Assembly (NCBI RefSeq): GCF_030272615.1
Contig: NC_081406.1
Location: 395,026,439-395,090,438 of the forward strand
Length of the DNA: 64,000 nt
DNA from: Cryptomeria japonica
Lineage: Eukaryota; Streptophyta; Pinopsida; Cupressales; Cupressaceae
Direction: 5' to 3'
Shown piece by piece: positions 24,954-37,462 of the stretch. Under the pieces are notes generated by a model, which did not search any database, had not been told where the DNA came from, and was given only the letters and a program-made list of their open reading frames with translations. Made by a program: the position numbers and the translations under genes. Position 1 is the stretch's first letter. The number at the start of each line of letters is the position of its first letter.

Positions 24954-26340
24954 CTAAGTCTCTATTGGTGGGGGTAGGACTCTAAGTTGCTCTCTGAGAT
25001 ACTCAAATGTTTCCTTAGGCAAAGGCTTTGTAAAAATATCTACAATCTTCTCTTTAGTATTCCCATAAACCAATTTCACTTCTTTTGCTTCAACATTCTC
25101 TTTTAGAAAATTGAATTTGATAGAAACATGTTTAGTCTTAGAGTGAAATACTGGGTTCTTTGATATATCAATTGCTGCCATATTATCACAGTAAATAGTT
25201 ATAGGTTCCTTGCATTTTACCTTTGTGCCCTTCAACATTTTCTCAATACATAACACCTGTGTACAATTAGTTGTTGCTGGAACATATTCTGATTCTATTG
25301 TTGATAGACTTGTACAACTCTATTTCTTGCTCAGCTATCAAATTAGTTTGCTGCCAAGAAAAAATGCTCCATCGGTGGTGCTTTTTCTGTCATCCACATC
25401 TTCTGCTTAATTAGCATCTATGTATGCACATAAGTCAAACTTTTCATCTCTAGGATACCATAAACCAAGATTTGTAGTGCTTTGTAGGTACCGGAAAATC
25501 CTTTTCACTGCTGATTCATGATTTTCTTTAGGTTTACTCTGAAATCTTGAAATAATACATACTGTATTCATAATATCAGGTCTTGTTTGTGTCAAATACA
25601 ATAAACCTCCTATCATAGACTTGTATCTAGTCGGATTAACAGGTGTAGATTCATCCTTCAAAGATAATTTATCAGTTGTAGTCATAGGTGTGCTTACTGG
25701 TTTATAGTTTTCCATGCCAAATTTCTTTAGTAATTCCTTCAAGTACTTAGATTGACATAGGAATATACCTTTATCAGTCTGTGAAATCTGCAATCCTAAA
25801 AAGAATTTTATCTCTCTAATCATGGACATTTCAAATTCTTGTTGCATTTTGTTAGAAAAGTCTTTGCACAATCCATCTTCTCCTCCAAAGATTATATCAT
25901 CAACAAAAAATTCAATAACCAAGATGTCATCATTAGTCACTTTGTAGTATAGATTGTTGTCAGCATTACCTTTAGTGTAACCAAGCTTCAAAAGATATTT
26001 GTCCAATCTAGCATACCAAGCTCTAGGAGCTTGTTTCAATCCATATAAAGCTTTCCTTAACCTGCAAACCATGTCTTTGTTATCTATCAAAGAAAATCCA
26101 TCAGGTTGTTCAATATAAACTTCTTCTTCAAGATCTCCATTCGGAAATGCACATTTAACATCCATTTGATATACTTTGTAGTTCTTGTGTGCTGCAAAAG
26201 CCAATAAGAGTCTGACTACCTCAATTCTAGCTACCGGTGCAAAGGTTTCATTGTAATCAATTCCTTCTTTCTGTGAATATCCCTTACACACTAATCTTGC
26301 TTTGTTTCTAATTACCATACCATCTTCATTAAGTTTATTT
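24954..26340 (-). pseudogene. pol: C1 reverse transcriptase and RNase H
   Basis: The RT piece (25407-26318) shows the copia motifs in order: [61 protein letters not shown], the catalytic FVDDIIFG (FVDD instead of the usual YVDD) and [16 protein letters not shown]. The RNase H piece (24954-25256) holds KTKHVSIKFNFLKENV and ends just before IFTKPLP..LREQL. The two pieces are in one frame, broken by stops near 25407 and 25363. The frame differs by one base from the integrase part, with the shift near 26340. It would copy element RNA into DNA in the particle. Confidence 0.9.
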
Positions 26341-27613
26341 CTGAAAACCCATTTCTATCTTCACATGCCTCATTAATTGATGTAGGTTCAATTTGAGAAA
26401 TAAGACATACCTCTTCATTTGCCAATCTTCCTCTAGTCATAACTCCTTGAAATTTGTTTCCAATAATTTGATCTTCAGAATGATTCAGTCTTACATACCG
26501 GGGTGTTTTTACTTGTTGCTGTTCTTCAGTGACTGTTGAATCTCCAGATGATGTCGGTGTCACTGGATCACCATTCTGTACCGGTGTATTCACAATAGGT
26601 TCATTTGTGATTATCTCTATTACCGGTTCAGAGTTTGTGTACCTTGAATTTCCTCTAAATTGTTCATCAGTCTTCACATTTGCACTCTCAACAATTTTCT
26701 GCAATCTCTTGTTAAAACATCTATATGCCTTTCTCTTAGATGAATAACCAAGAAATATTCCTTTATCACTTATAGGATCAAATTTTCCAATATACTCATC
26801 TCTTCTAATATAGCATTTACTTCCAAATATTCTAAAATATTTAAGAGTTTGGGTATTACCAAACCATAGTTCATGCGGGGTCTTACCAGTTTCACCTCTG
26901 ATGTGAACTCTGTTGAATGTATAAATTGTTGTGTTGATCACTTCTCTCCAATATATATGAGGTATATTTGCTTCAGATATCATACTTCTTGTTGCATCCA
27001 AGATAGTTCTATTTTTCCTTTCCACAACTCCATTCTGTTGGGGTGTCCGAGGTGTTGATAACTATCTTATGATCCCATTCACTTCACAGAATGTATTAAA
27101 TTCCTTAGATGTGAATTCATGTCCTTGATTTGATCTCAAAGATTTGATTTCCTTGCTGGTTTCATTTTCTACCATCACCTTGAATAGTTTGGATTTCCCA
27201 AATACTTCAGATTTCTCCCTGAGAAAAGTAACACAACACATTCTAGAATAGTCATCAATGATTAGCATAAAATACCTATCTCCTTGTATACTTCTAGTTC
27301 TTGCTGGACCACATAAATAATTATGAATTAAATCAAGAACATTTTTAGACTTCTCTGGAATACTCCTGAAAGTTTCTCTAACTTGCTTTCCTAATTGACA
27401 TTCCTTACATACCGGATTGTGAGGTTTAACAATCTTAGGTAAATCTCTAACTACCTTAGTTGTACTGATTTTCACAATGCAATCAAAATTTACATGACAA
27501 AGTCTCTTATGCCATAACCAACTTTCATCAATATGTGCAATCAAACATGATTTCTCATTGTTGTTCAAATGAAAGATATTACCTCTAGTTTCATTACCGG
27601 TTGCAATTTCCAA
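26341..27613 (-). pseudogene. pol: C1 GAG-pre-integrase and integrase
   Basis: The zinc-binding HHCC region is seen as WLWHKRLCHVNF..CKECQLGKQ. The core has the first Asp in the stretch before YLCGPARTRS and continues IIDDYSRM. The position of the second catalytic Asp reads LRSNQGHEFTS: Asn instead of Asp, a single G-to-A on the coding strand. The Glu of VVERKNRT is present. The C-terminal part has HELWFGNTQTLKYFRIFGSKCY and GIFLGYSSKRKAYRCFNKR. A TAG near 27062 stands where Gln fits. The enzyme would insert the DNA copy; the Asn change alone would abolish catalysis. Confidence 0.88.
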
Positions 27614-27925
27614 ACCAGTTCTGTTTAAGATTTTGCATTTACCATTCTTGAATTGTAACTAAAATCCTTTCTAAACTAATTGACCAACACTCAAAAGATT
27701 ATGCTTCAAACCTTCAACATATTAAACATTATCAATATTGTGCTTACCATCAAAAGATATAGTGCCTTTTCCTTTGATCAAACAAGCTTTATCATCTCCA
27801 AATCTTACTAGACCTCCATTGTATTCCTGAAAGGTTAAAAATTTATTCTTATCACCAGTCATATGATGTGAACATCCTGAATCAATAATCCATTCATCCT
27901 TATCTTCAACTTTAGCTGCTAGGGC
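27614..27925 (-). pseudogene. pol: C1 protease domain
   Basis: The copia aspartic protease signature is intact: WIIDSGCSHHMTGDK near 27850-27895, followed by VRFGDDKA and the LYVEGL-like stretch with stops (near 27720 and 27660). It would process the Gag-Pol polyprotein. It is in the same frame as gag and integrase. Confidence 0.85.
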
Positions 27926-29008
27926 CTACTCTACCAGTTGAACAGTAGGTGTCGGTTGATCTTCTGTTATAGCAACAAAATCCCAACCATTTTCTACTGG
28001 ATCCTCATCAGAATCATAGGTAACTCCTTCATCAACATAATAACAAGATTTGTCTCTATTCTTCTTAAACTTGTATTTATGATAGCTAAGGTTAGGTTTA
28101 TATGTTCTTTTAGCTTCTTCTCTTAATATTGCATGTCTATCAGGACATCTAGAAGCCATATGACCAATCTTATTATAGTTAAAACATTTAAAGGGTGCTT
28201 TACCTTCATACTTACTTCCAATTGGACCTTTAGGAATTTTCCTTGCAAATAGTGCTTCAAGTTTTTCATTTTCTCTCCTTCTTTCTTCAAGTTCTCTTGC
28301 ATAGAAGGCTTTCCAATCAGATTTATTAGATAATGATGATGATGCCACAGTTGATGATGATGCCTTGAAAGCTAGATCTATCTTGATAGTAGTAACATGA
28401 CCAAATTCCTCAAGCTCAAAAGCTGAAATTTTTCCAACCAATGTGTCTCTATATACTGATGCATTAGGCATTATTATCAATTCCTTTATAGTGGTAACTT
28501 TCATTTTATATGCTGGTGGCAAAGCTCTTAAACCTTTAGAAATAATCTCATCTTCACTTAAGGTTCCTCCACAACATTGTATACCCAAAACAATTTCATT
28601 TACCCTTTCCATAAAAGCATAAATTATTTCTTCTTCTTCCATTTTCAGACTTTCATACCTGACTCAGAAGCATTCAAGTTTTGCAATTTTGTCTATGGAA
28701 TCTCCTTCATTCAATGTTTCTAGTTTGTCCCAAATAGCTTTAGTAGTAGATCTGTCTGATAATTCCATGACTTGTTGATCTGACAATGCGCTCAAAAGTG
28801 CTTCTCTTGCTTTGCAATCATTTTCTTCATCTTTAGCCAAGGTAAGTGGATTAGGTTGACCTTGAGTAGGAGCAGTATAGCCATTTTTTGTAACATCCCA
28901 TATGTCCTTTCCAATAAAATTCAAATGTGTCTCCATCCTGATCTTCCATATGCCATAGTTAGTTCCATCAAGTTTCAGACTGTCCTTTCTGAAATAGTTA
29001 GAAGACAT
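27926..29008 (-). pseudogene. gag: C1 gag
   Basis: The start at 29008 gives MSSNYFRKDSLKLDGTNYGIWKIRME, a typical copia Gag N-terminus (DUF4219 then UBN2 type, AKEALLSALSD, IWDKLETL). A TGA at 28664 stands where Arg fits; the frame then continues at 28642. The zinc knuckle reads CFNYNKIGHMASRC: the second Cys is Tyr, so the knuckle is broken. The start lies 43 bases downstream of the primer site. Gag forms the particle and binds RNA. Confidence 0.9.
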
Positions 29009-29050
29009 TGGATCTCCTCAAGCTGTTAAACTTCTGCAAAAAGAGGACTA

Positions 29051-29063
29051 GGCTCTGATACCA
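29051..29063 (-). promoter_or_regulatory. C1 primer-binding site (tRNA-iMet)
   Basis: Minus-strand TGGTATCAGAGCC, two bases inside the 5' LTR. It has the same 13 bases as the H site. Confidence 0.92.
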
Positions 29064-29065
29064 AT

Positions 29066-30134
29066 TGTTAGGTCCCAGAGACAACTGAGAGGGGGGGTGG
29101 GGGGTGAATCAGTTGTCTAATAAATTCAACCAAAATTAACTTAACCAAAACTTAATGCTTTATACCGATAAACCAAACTTTATGCCAGTAGACAGTCTTA
29201 ACAATTGATTGCAATACCGGTAAAGATTAATGCATGAAACAAAAAGACAATAACATCCACATCACATAACACAAATATTTGTACGTAGAAACCCTGTAAG
29301 GGGAAAAACCATGGTGTGAAGCCTTACCCACAATCAAATGATACTATTGCAGATAGTATGTGTGTACAATATGGATTCTGCATATGCAGAAAGGCAAGCT
29401 GCCTAGAGCTCACTACTCAATCACAAAATGAGAGTCAAACTGACTACAATTGGATGGTTAAATCCAATGATAATGTACTGCACAAAATAGCATCTTCATA
29501 TGCTGGATTCAGTGCCGGTTTAGTTCAGATTGCCTTCACAAAATTCTTCCTTCAACCTTCAAATGATGTTTGCATGTATAACTATGCTTATTTTCACATA
29601 TACCTTATTACAATCCTTTTCGCATTCACATATTAATCTCACAAATGAGATCTTACATTTGTACCATAACCTAAGATCAATTTGAATAGGTCGGATCACT
29701 AAAAGATATTACAATAAAATCAATTAGAAATAAATAAATATCCGATGCATGATGTCATCTAAATGCATTTACATTAATAATAAATCATCTCCATAACATG
29801 TCATGCTGATCTGGAATAGATATTCCTGCCGATGCATATCCTGGACCTATTTGCCGGTAACAACAAATATGCAAACCCGAATAAGAAAATAACCAAATTG
29901 CCAAAACCAAGTGATCGAATAATGTCTTCGACATAACCAAGTAGTCTCCAAGTCATTCCAAGTGCCAGTGAACAATATAATCTACTGGTGAACCAAATAC
30001 CGGTGACTGTGCATAAGTCTCTGACTTGCCAGTGAACATAACCAAAGATCTCCAAGTGTTGATAAGTGTTGACAAATGATGACAGGTGTTGACATCAATG
30101 ACAAAACCATATCAACATATCCAAAATGCCAATA
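29066..30134 (-). repeat. C1 5' LTR
   Basis: On the plus strand it starts TGTTAGGTCC and runs to CCAATA at 30134, where the other LTR has CCAACA. It has an 8-base gain in the G-tract (29091-29104) compared with the 3' LTR. The hairpin GACAACTGA (29080-29088) with TCAGTTGTC (29109-29117) is perfect over nine pairs. Confidence 0.9.
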
Positions 30135-30909
30135 GATCTAAGTACAATTGGTGAAGACTTACAGACAAGAATGAAGACCGATGCTGCAAGAAGGAGGAAC
30201 AATGCATATCCCAAAGGGAAAGGGAAGATGGGAGAAGACAACTTAACCGGAAGCAGGAACATGAGAAGTCAAAAAAGAAGACCCCTTATCAGTAGAGGAC
30301 AAAGAAATGCTACCACCCATAGGGAAAAGCATGTGTGGGAGAAGAAGAGACCAGGTGGAAGAGCTGTACAGAATGGACAACCAAGGATCCATTCTCAAAT
30401 AAAAAGAAATGGAGAGGCTAAACTGGTAAGACCTCCTCATGCATGGCAAAATAAATTTGTAAGTCATATGCCATCCTTTACTGGTTACTTCTTTGCATGT
30501 AATGCTTATGGCCATAGGGCAGAGGAATGTAGAAAGAGATCCAAAAAGAATAATATAGGATCTCATGGACATCATGCATATGAGAAAAATGTATCCAAGG
30601 GTAGATACATGCATGTCCCCTCTCCCGGTTATGTAAATGTTGTCTGTCATAACTGCAATGGATTTGGCCATAGAGAGTTTGAATGCAGGAAGAGGAATCT
30701 GTAGTCACATGGTGACTGGTATAACTATGCTCTACAGAAAAGTGAATACAGAGCATATGGAAGTCAGAGACCTACATGGAACCAAAGGAGAAATGTCTCT
30801 AAAGGAGCAAGAGGTCCACCAGTTTCAGTTGCCAGTCACAACTGTTGGCAAATGCACACTCCAATGAGATATTGTAGGTGATTGAAGGTTTTGTCATTGA
30901 TGGCAACAA
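30135..30909 (+). pseudogene. gag: H gag, part 2 (two zinc knuckles)
   Basis: Continues the H gag after C1 (STIGEDLQTRMKTDAARRR, then a basic stretch). Two knuckle sites are seen: FFACNAYGHRAEECRKR, whose first Cys is Phe-Ala-shifted and probably lost, and CHNCNGFGHREFEC, a complete CCHC (near 30646-30690). A TAG at 30702 and one near 30880 interrupt the frame. The piece ends in FVIDGN at solo LTR X', after which the frame resumes NNNMSRRRW at 35960. Confidence 0.8.
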
Positions 30910-33900
30910 TTGGGACTAATTAAAATTGAGTCAAGTTTAGAGGCCCAATCCAAAAATTTGCTTTGCATTTCCTTAATAAGTCAGTTTGAATGGCCTAGTT
31001 AGAGAGGGGGTAAATGGAGCTAGTTGATTTTCAGAGGGTAAGGCTTGGGATTCATGTCCTATACCTTTCATTTAGCTTATTAAGTGATGTGCAACTTTCA
31101 GAATTGAATTTGGATAAGTTTATGAGGTACCCAGTTTGAGGGGTGAGCTGAAAGTGCATTCTAGGCACAAATGCAGATTTTATTGAGTAACCTACTTTGA
31201 GCGATTACATCTTTTGCCCTGTTGATCGTCATGGATAAATTCAAAATGGATTCAATTGTATGCATTAATGTGAGTCAGTCTACAAATTTTTAGGTCTTGA
31301 AAAATCCATTTTCTCAGTTCTCATAGCCAAATCCGTTTGCAGTTTGTGTGGTTTGACTAGTCCCTGTTTCAACAGCTAGTCGGAGCCCTGTTTCGCACAA
31401 GTGTAAAAGTTGCCTCAGTAATCGTCATGTCAGAATGTTTGTTTCAGGCTAATGTTGGTATAAATGATGAGCTACGTTTAAAATTTCAAGCCTTTATCAA
31501 TCCGTTTGATCGGTTTTCAAAAGGATTCATTTAGCCATCATTTTTAGTTATCCGCACTTTCAGTGCTATATCAGTTAATGTAGCCATTTTTGTGAGCGCG
31601 TCGTTTGCATCCTGTAAGTCTGGTGATTGAAATGAGAATTTGAAGATTTAATATGTACTTCAATGTACCTATGTTTCAAATTTGAGGGCCTATGGAGGTC
31701 GTTTGATATTTTTGAGAAAGGCGTCATGTGTTGCGAGGACATTGACTTCATCAGGTCCACAGTGTTGACAAAACCAGTTGGGCATTTTCAAAAATTAATA
31801 TCTCTTCGCTTGGGACTCATCTTGAGAAACCGTTTGGTAGAAGTCATCCTTGTATATCAGAGTACACGCCTGTCAGATGGCGAGCTCCATAAAGGTGTTT
31901 TGACAGGTTTGAAAATTACGTCTTCGCGATTAAACGCAAAAATGTGGCGTAATCGCCTGGAGGTTGCAAAATTCAATCGGATGATCCGAAAATGATGCCG
32001 ATTGTTCCCAGAGGTATATTTGAGGTCCGTGAAGATATTCCAAAGGCCAGTAGCTTGAAAACAAATTTTTTTTAGGTTGGACCCACTTTGGGGCCCGACC
32101 TGGCTCATGCCTGTGCCGTATTATTTTATTGGCAACTTTGTTTAATAAAGGATTTTCAGAATATCTGAGTTCGGATTGTGATTATGAGACATGTCATGAG
32201 GTCTGAGAAGACTGTAGACTTCCAGGGAATTTTAGATTGGCGATTTTAATGCCAATTTCTCCTCCAGCAACAGATAAGAGATTTAAAAAAAAATGCAAAT
32301 GTATTTTGGAAACAGTGTGGAATGGAGAGGGGATTGATCATTCAGCAAATATAATTCGCATAATGAATTCTCTTTCTTTTTGCTGTTCGCGTGGTGTTTG
32401 GGTTGAAGAGCCATTTGAAACTTAAGCAATGCTTTTGGCAAATGACTTTACCAGCAGCTCTCCTAAATTCCAGAGAAGGCAAAATAGCTTATGTTTGAAT
32501 ATGTTGGGCCAGATGTTTTACATTGCGTGGGAAAGAGTTCATAGATAATGACTTCCTTCCTCCTTCACGTGGCATTGGCAGCCAGTTTTCTTTAAAAAAA
32601 AAAGAGATGCATATCGGTTGATGTAAAGCCATCTTCCCAAGCTCAGAGGTAAATGTTGAAAGGGGGCAGCGATACCATGTTTTAAAACAAATGCCAATTG
32701 CCATGTGCATGTGGTGTTGGAAGGGGATGATATCTATAGTTTTATAACTCCTCCAGTAGCCTCCTCCTCACATTCTCTCCCTCTGTGTGAGTTACACAAC
32801 AGTAAATTCAGCAAATGCTATTGGCTGCTGTAAAGCCATCTCCTCCCCTATGTAAAGATGTGGTAGATGGCGTTTTCTTTTGAAGAAGAGTCTTCCTCAT
32901 TCATCCCTGCATGGCTATCCCTCTGTGTGAGTTAAACAGCATGGAAGCTTTCAAGCAAATACAAAATGCAGCAACCAAGCCCTAGCGTGGAATGGCACAG
33001 GGCGTTGAAAACCTCAGACCCCCCTAGCCAATGTAAACATTTACTCAGTTCTTCCTCCTGTATGGTGCTTGGAAAGGATGTGGAAGTGTTCAAATGCAGC
33101 CCCTGCGTTAAATGGAGTGGGCATTCAAAATTCAAATAAACTCCATTAAATGGTGTGAAGCTACAACTGCTTAGAGATTTGGAGAGTCCCAATGTTAAAA
33201 AGCAAATACAACTGGCAATAAAACTAAATCCTCAACTCCTCCCTCTGTGGTGTGGTGGAAAGGAATTGAAAGTTTTAAGCAATCCGGAAATCACCATTAA
33301 AATTTAGAGAGAAGGCTTAAAAGTGCAGCTACAGGCAAAACGCTTAATCCCACATTGGCTGGGAAGTGGTATTTTTAAATGTTTATAAGCAAATTCACAT
33401 AGTAGTAATATGTCTAAGCCATAAAGGCTTTTGATAGGCGGTGCCTATGGGCACCCAAGGTGGGCCCATGCGTGGGTACGGATCCCGAGGTGATTGAGTG
33501 GCGACCAGGTGGATCCCACGCATGCACGCTTCCCAAGGCAAATGAGCAAATTTTGCAGAGAAAGGCCGACTTAACTAGTGAACAGGTTCGAGATGGATCA
33601 ACGATGCACGCGGCTTCGCGAAGGCGAGATGCTTGAACGTTAAACCCTGGGAAATGGCAAAATGAAAATGGCGAAAATGTAGTAGGTTAACCAGTGAGCA
33701 TGTTAGATCAAGATCGATGGCCCGCATGATTTCGCAGGCCAAAGATGCACAAACATTAGAGGCCGCGAAATGGCGAAAGGAAAAACGTGAAATGGCAAAA
33801 TCTAGGTGGCATACACATGGTAGGTGCGGTCAGCGTCAAGCAGGCAGGTCCCATCCTGGTGGCGATGAGGTGGTACATAGGTGGTGATGACGTGGCGCTA

Positions 33901-35957
33901 AGGTGGTGTACACGTGGCGGCCAAGTGGCAGTGACAGAGCGGAGGACATGGCGGTGATGAGGTGTCATCCCAGGTGGCACCCAGTGGATCCCATCAGCCA
34001 ATCAGATACCGCCACGTGGCAAAAGGCATCAGGGCCAAATGGAGGCAAAAATCAAATTTAAAATGAATAAATGATATAGTTTAAACTATATTAAATTTTG
34101 AAAAATTTAAATGATTGAGCATGTTGAGGAGTAATTCGCCCAGGGTCTCAATTTTGGCCAAAATATAAAGTTTTATATATCGTCGGAAAGCTCTCAGAGT
34201 GAGGAATCTGATTATGGGGTTAATTTTGACAAATGTGGGATATTTTGGAAGAATTTTTCATGGGAACAAAATTCAGTTAGAGAGGAGACATTTGGCAATT
34301 CAGTTGCAGATTTGATTTGGTTCCCTCTCCTTCTTATTCCCACTTCTTCTCAGTTGTAAGGGTTCTAGAATTCTGTGAGAATGGCTCCAGTTTTCATGGC
34401 TTCCAATTTTGAGTATTCTTGAAGATTGTACAGGGCAGGGCTTTTCCTTCAGTAATGGAGTTCAATTCTTGCTATAGGTGTTCTTAGTTGCAGGTTCTTG
34501 TGTATGTAAGGCATACATAAATTCACATAGGATTGTCTCTAGATTTGTATTTCCATTTTATCAAATCAGATCCTCAAGGAGGATGAAATTTGTTATCTCA
34601 AGGAGATAGTTATGATTGTTTGCAGGGATTCTTCACGGAAGGATTTAAAATTCTATAATAAATCATAAAAAATGGATTATAGTTTCAAGATCTGATGATT
34701 TTGTGAATGATCTTAGTAATGCATTTATGCAAGGCATTAATGCATGAATATTTAATAATGAAGATGGATTTGCAATCGAAGCTTTCATTTATAGTTTGAT
34801 GTATGACTTTGTTGCCCTTGGATAAGGCACTAATCTTGCAATTAAAGGGGTTCTCAAACCAATTTAAAATCCAATCAGAATACCTTTAGTTTATGTTATG
34901 TTTTGAAATGTTTCATCTATCTCATGCTCAAGCATAGTTGAGTTTTATGTGTAGATCTAGCCCATCTACAATAAACTACTTGTTTTGGAGCCCTAGTGAG
35001 ATCTATCTGTTTATGTTGATGTTGTCATAGGTGTGTAATAGGTTTAATTCTAAGCATCAAAGGTATACCCACCTAGGTTTTGTAGAGCTTGAAGAGTAGA
35101 AGGATTCATATCCTTGTTATGTTGTCCAAGCCCTGAGGTGTTTCATTGATTGAGATCGGCTATCTCATAGATAGATTTGCAGGTGTCTTGGGTTATCACT
35201 TTTGGTGAACAACATCAACCTTGCAATCCTATGACACTGGAAAGACAATTTACCACCAGCACCAACAATGACAGAATCTACACCGACACATAGAACACTG
35301 ACAGTGAAAGGAAGTATACCGGCACCTAGGCCGACAGGAATTTTGTTTATAATATATTTTGTAATTAATTATAAAATCATTATAATTCAACTTGGCAAGT
35401 TGTAAAATGACTCATATATGTATGAGATCATTATAGAACATTTTGTAAGGAAGTATATAGGTGAAATAAGGCAGACCTATTATGCAAATTATAGGTTAAG
35501 GGTTTATGTATGAAGCAGAGCTTAAACCGGTACTAGATCTGGCATAGTAGACGCTATAAGCAGTACAAGACATTGGATTTGCATAATCCATTTTGTAAGT
35601 CAGTGAGACTTCCCATTTTGTAATTGAGTAGTAAGCTCTAGGCACTTGGCCTTCCTGCATGTGCAGGCCCCTATTGTAGTAGTAATATTCTCTTATTGGC
35701 CAGTAAGTGAATATTGTGGGTCACAAATCCCATCGAGGTTTTTCCCACACCGGGTTTCCTTGTTAAACTACTATGTTATGGTGTGCTTTTCATGTGGTTG
35801 ATGTTATCTCTATTTATTGCATTACTTTTTGTTTACCGGTATACAGTATTGATATGCTTTACATGTTTTAAGTTAAGAAAATTATGGAACTGGTTAGATA
35901 TTGATTTACCCCCCCCCCCCCCCCCCCCCCGTCTCAGTATCTTTGGGAATCCTAACA
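30910..35957 (+). mobile_element. Solo LTR X', about 5.05 kb, inside H gag
   Basis: It starts TTGGGACTAATT as X does and ends with a 22-base C-tract, hairpin and ATCCTAACA. AACAA precedes it (30905-30909) and ACAACAAC follows, so a 5-base duplication is likely, though the Asn-codon repeat at the site makes the exact edge ambiguous. Joining the flanks gives an open H gag frame (FVIDGN to NNNMSRRR). It shares the ordered blocks of X: the CACACCTTTCATTT start, the CTGTCAGATGGCGAGCTCCA block, the ACGTGG-rich stretch (33800-34020) and the AGGTATACCCACCTAGGTTTTG block near the end. There is no primer site or polypurine tract at its edges, so it is a solo LTR. Confidence 0.7.
35897..35941 (+). promoter_or_regulatory. 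LTR-terminal stem-loop with C-tract loop (X')
   Basis: GATATTGA (35897-35904) pairs with TCAGTATC (35934-35941) with one G-U wobble. The loop holds an uninterrupted run of 22 C residues (35909-35930). Confidence 0.65.
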
Positions 35958-36226
35958 ACAACAACATGAGTAGAAGAAGATGGTCAAACCGATATGTAAA
36001 GAGATTCCCCAAACATGAAGTTGGGATGGATGTTGTGTGCTACTATAGCATTACTTTTGGCTATAATGGAGAATCAAGAAATGGAAGGACCCATCAGAAG
36101 AAGAAGGAAATACCTACTCCCAAGCCTGAAAATTGGAAGAAGAATGAGACCAAGCAGGTATGGAGGAAGAAGAGCATGGACCAACACCATGCACTCATTG
36201 CACAGATGATATCTCCTAAGGCCTGA
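35958..36226 (+). pseudogene. gag: H gag, part 3 (C-terminus)
   Basis: MSRRRWSNRYVKRFPKHE is followed by VCYYSITFGYNGESR, which looks like a zinc knuckle with lost Cys and His, and a basic tail that ends at 36224-36226 (MISPKA, stop). In copia elements pol would follow in frame or after a short shift; here none follows. Confidence 0.75.
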
Positions 36227-37442
36227 AGGAGATGCAGGATCTTAGGGGGAGTAGCACATTGAATTAATTATTCACCCCCTCAATGAAGAAGGCAACATGG
36301 AAGAACATGTTGTTGCCAGTATGAAGGATGGAAATGATATGATAAGTGTGTGTAGAGGCTGCCTTAACTACACATCTACAGATCAGTGTTGGATCACTAC
36401 TGCATGTGTCAATAAGTGGATTTTAACAATTGGTATCAGATGATTAACCGTATGTGCAGGATGTTACTGACATAGATGCCTATAGGTACTTGTAGGTTAC
36501 ATAAGACAATGAAGTTGGAAATCATTGCATTAGCCCCGATAGCATGGAATGTGGAGTTCATGTCTTAGGTAGTAATGGCAAAGACCTGAATGAGATATGT
36601 TGGTCTGGTGGCTGATCATGCAGGCATGCATATTCTTGGGCTAATTGGTTAGAATTATGACTTGATGATGACATTGTATGGCATTGCGTTCATCCAAGGT
36701 CATGTCAGAGGCTTTGGTGGATATAATGAAACTGAAAGATCATCAGATGATCATAGTTGTACAAATTAAATGGTATGAAGACAATTGGATCCCTGGTATT
36801 AGACCTCACTAGAGACAAGGACCTGAGATGTATGACTCAGGGGGAGTTCAAGTGGCTATGACGCAAAGTTGGGATGCTTGAACTTAGAAGAGTAAGTGCA
36901 CTGACTACCCAAAAATGCAAATGATGAAAAGTCACATTAGGAATACCTAGGAGAATTTCATTGCAAGGGGTATCTACTTGTCATATGGTTGGTTGTATTC
37001 ATAGTACAATCACATTTGATTCCTACTTGTCAGTTGGCTGGTTGTATTGGTAGTACAATCACATTTAATTCCTTAAGAATTTTGGGATCAAACAAGAGGT
37101 GATGCAAGTTGACCGGCAGATGAGTAGTGTTTGGCACATCCCTCTGAAATTAAGTAGTGTAACAAATGGTATAAAACTTTCATGCTCAATTAGTGTCAGT
37201 TGATAGTTAAATCCTCCATCTCAAAGTGCTGTGACTTGAGAAAAATGCAACAAAATGTAACAATTGGTATCAAAGAAGGAGGGACATCTGGTAAAGATAA
37301 AGGGAGAGAAAGAATTATGTCAATGCCTAGTAAATACAAGGAGAAATGATACCCTAAAAATGCCCTTTGCCAAGGTTGTCAAAGGGGGAGAAAGATTCTG
37401 TAGTATATTGCATACTACATGTGCTAAGAATCCATAGATCAG
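36227..37442 (+). other. H 3' non-coding region with two primer-site-like sequences
   Basis: No protease, integrase or RT motif in any frame. TGGTATCAGA at 36431-36440 and TGGTATCAAA at 37265-37274 are both preceded by AACAAT, as true primer sites are preceded by an LTR end. A 49-base unit is tandemly duplicated at 36974-37022 and 37023-37071. Purine runs AAAGGGGGAGAAAG (about 37385) and AAAGGGGGAGAAGG (37445) come near the end. Confidence 0.6.
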
Positions 37443-37460
37443 TGAAAGGGGGAGAAGGAT
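37443..37460 (+). promoter_or_regulatory. H polypurine tract
   Basis: TGAAAGGGGGAGAAGGAT directly before the 3' LTR start TGTAGTATGGG at 37463. A second similar purine run lies 60 bases upstream. Confidence 0.7.
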
Positions 37461-37462
37461 TA

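Larger units (their letters stand above)
23556..30134 (-). mobile_element. C1: complete Ty1/copia retrotransposon inside H gag
   Basis: Element of 6579 bases with LTRs of 1060 and 1069 bases, polypurine tract, gag, protease, integrase, RT, RNase H and primer site, all on the minus strand. The flanks are GTTCT (23551-23555) and GATCT (30135-30139), a target duplication with one difference. By eye the LTRs are about 93 percent alike in the first 290 bases, so it is not a young copy. The integrase-before-RT order is that of copia. Confidence 0.93.

Noticed and set aside
30243-30756. Minus-strand ORFs of 142 and 92 residues opposite H gag
   Set aside because: Antisense of a recognised gag with zinc knuckles; no domain of their own.
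35909-35930. 22-base C run as a separate G-quadruplex or regulatory feature
   Set aside because: It is the loop of the LTR-terminal hairpin, lengthened most simply by replication or sequencing slippage.
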